Below are positions 23,430-24,253 of a stretch of DNA of 24,253 bases, piece by piece. How positions within the stretch are numbered: position 1 is the first letter of the stretch; the number at the start of each line of letters is the position of its first letter. The DNA comes from PNC22 sp035654175 (GTDB taxonomy: Bacteria; Planctomycetota; Phycisphaerae; Phycisphaerales; UBA1924), in assembly GCA_035654175.1 (NCBI GenBank), contig DASRXL010000014.1, positions 1-24,253 of the forward strand. The letters run 5' to 3'. Under the pieces are notes generated by a model, which did not search any database, was not told where the DNA came from, and saw only the letters and a list, made by a program, of their open reading frames with translations. Made by a program: the position numbers and the translations under genes.

Positions 23430-24253
23430 TCACCTGCCGAAGAACTCGGCCATGGGGCGCATCTGCTCGATGCGGTCGAACATGATGCGCATGGCGACGG
23501 TGATGGGGACGGCGACGAGCGCTCCGGGCACGCCCCACACCCATCCCCAGAAAATGACGGCGGTGAACAGGACGAGCGGGTTGAGCCGCAGCCGCCTGCC
23601 GAGGATGAGCGGGGTGACCACGTTGGCCTCCAGGGTGGTCAGGAGAAGGTAGGAGAGCGGGGCCAGCAGCGCGTAGCCGACCGATTCGAAGGTGACGAGC
23701 GAGACAAGCGCAATGATGCCCACGCCCACGATCGCGCCGATGTAGGGGATGTAGTTGAGCACGGCGGCCATGACGCCCCACAGCGCGGCGTTCGGCACGC
23801 CCAGGGCCAGGAGCGAGACGCCGACGGCCGCTCCCATCCCCGCGTTGATGAGCGTGATCGTCAGCACATAGACGGCGATGTCCTCCTGGATCTCGTGCAC
23901 GATGGCCACGGCCTGCTTCTTGTCCTGAAACCGGGGGATCACCTTCACCAGCTTGGCGAGGAACGTGTCGCCCGACGCGAGCATGAAGAAGAGGAACCCG
24001 CCCATCAGGCAGGTCAGGACCACCGCCCACTGCGCTTCGGCGACCAGCGACTCCAGCGTGCTTGTGTCCGAGACGTTCAGCTCCACGCCCGACTGGCTCT
24101 GGATGCTCGTCGCCTCCTCCACCTGCTTCGCCGCCTTCTGGAGGTCCTCCACGGGCTCGCGGAGCACCCTGAGCTTGGCCTCGATCTCGTCGAAGCTCTC
24201 CGGCAGCTCGCGCAGCCAGGTGAGCGCCGGCCCACCGAGATGGTAGAAGATGA
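23430..24253 (-). CDS. AI-2E family transporter, partial
   Basis: The minus-strand frame runs from the right edge to the stop at 23432-23430, about 274 residues of the C-terminal part; the first helices lie beyond the window. Hydrophobic segments are visible: WAVVLTCLMGGFLFFMLA, VYVLTITLINAGMGAAVGV, LWGVMAAVLNYIPYIGAIVG, ALLAPLSYLLLTTLEANVV, and VLFTAVIFWGWVWGVPGALV. The PF01594 marks are there: LNYIPYIG, VVTPLILGRRL, LNPLVLF and WGVPGALVAVP. The charged, partly coiled part just before the first visible helix (EPVEDLQKAAKQVEEATS) is the periplasmic loop seen in many members. This superfamily exports or imports varied solutes, including autoinducer-2 (TqsA) and Na+/H+ in some; the substrate is unknown. 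Confidence 0.92.
   Translation of the reverse strand, partial: IFYHLGGPALTWLRELPESFDEIEAKLRVLREPVEDLQKAAKQVEEATSIQSQSGVELNVSDTSTLESLVAEAQWAVVLTCLMGGFLFFMLASGDTFLAKLVKVIPRFQDKKQAVAIVHEIQEDIAVYVLTITLINAGMGAAVGVSLLALGVPNAALWGVMAAVLNYIPYIGAIVGVGIIALVSLVTFESVGYALLAPLSYLLLTTLEANVVTPLILGRRLRLNPLVLFTAVIFWGWVWGVPGALVAVPITVAMRIMFDRIEQMRPMAEFFGR

Noticed and set aside
1..24253. CRISPR array, insertion sequence, prophage or defence island
   Set aside because: No regularly spaced repeats, transposase, integrase, phage or nuclease genes are visible anywhere in the window.

Overview
This is a very G+C-rich bacterial window. Gene content suggests a heterotrophic, Gram-negative-type planctomycete (perhaps Phycisphaerae-like): a tandem 3-keto-disaccharide hydrolase (DUF1080) protein, a GH127/DUF1680 glycosidase, a DUF3553 protein, a short omega subunit of the kind seen in that phylum, an AsmA-like giant and a tripartite RND pump that needs an outer membrane. 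The phylum is inferred from gene families only; no rRNA or other decisive marker is present. Both window edges cut genes.

Layout. (1) 1-7326: a partial DUF1080 protein on the minus strand faces a plus-strand envelope cluster. The cluster holds an exported thioredoxin-like protein with a TlpA/ResA-type C-terminus, a lipoprotein with an acidic tail, a large AsmA-like membrane-anchored protein that is split by a frameshift near 4730, and a small protein with weak similarity to uracil-DNA-glycosylase motifs. (2) 7346-14328: a minus-strand operon for membrane fusion protein, RND permease and NodT-type outer-membrane factor, with a divergent AraC-family regulator. The 180 bp between them carries three CGTCCA repeats about four helical turns apart. 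(3) 14329-16991: two tRNA-Ser genes (CGA on minus, GCT on plus) bracket coaC and rpoZ (minus) and a DUF3553 protein plus a small coiled-coil protein (plus). A tRNA T-arm-like inverted repeat lies beside the first tRNA. (4) 17261-23422: an exported GH127 beta-L-arabinofuranosidase-like enzyme, then a GT4 glycosyltransferase overlapping by 8 nt an amylo-alpha-1,6-glucosidase-like protein. (5) 23430-24253: a partial AI-2E family transporter on the minus strand.

How the genes fit together. The DUF1080 and GH127 proteins fit extracytoplasmic degradation of plant or algal glycans. The GT4/debranching pair suggests cytoplasmic alpha-glucan or compatible-solute metabolism. The RND operon is a complete, probably self-regulated, efflux system. 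The coaC-rpoZ pair is housekeeping.

No obviously new defence or mobile system was found: no integrase, transposase, CRISPR array or phage gene is visible. The observations most worth a second look are the AsmA frameshift, the possible leaderless promoters, the candidate AraC operator, the T-arm inverted repeat, and the poorly characterised proteins at 6814 and 15685.
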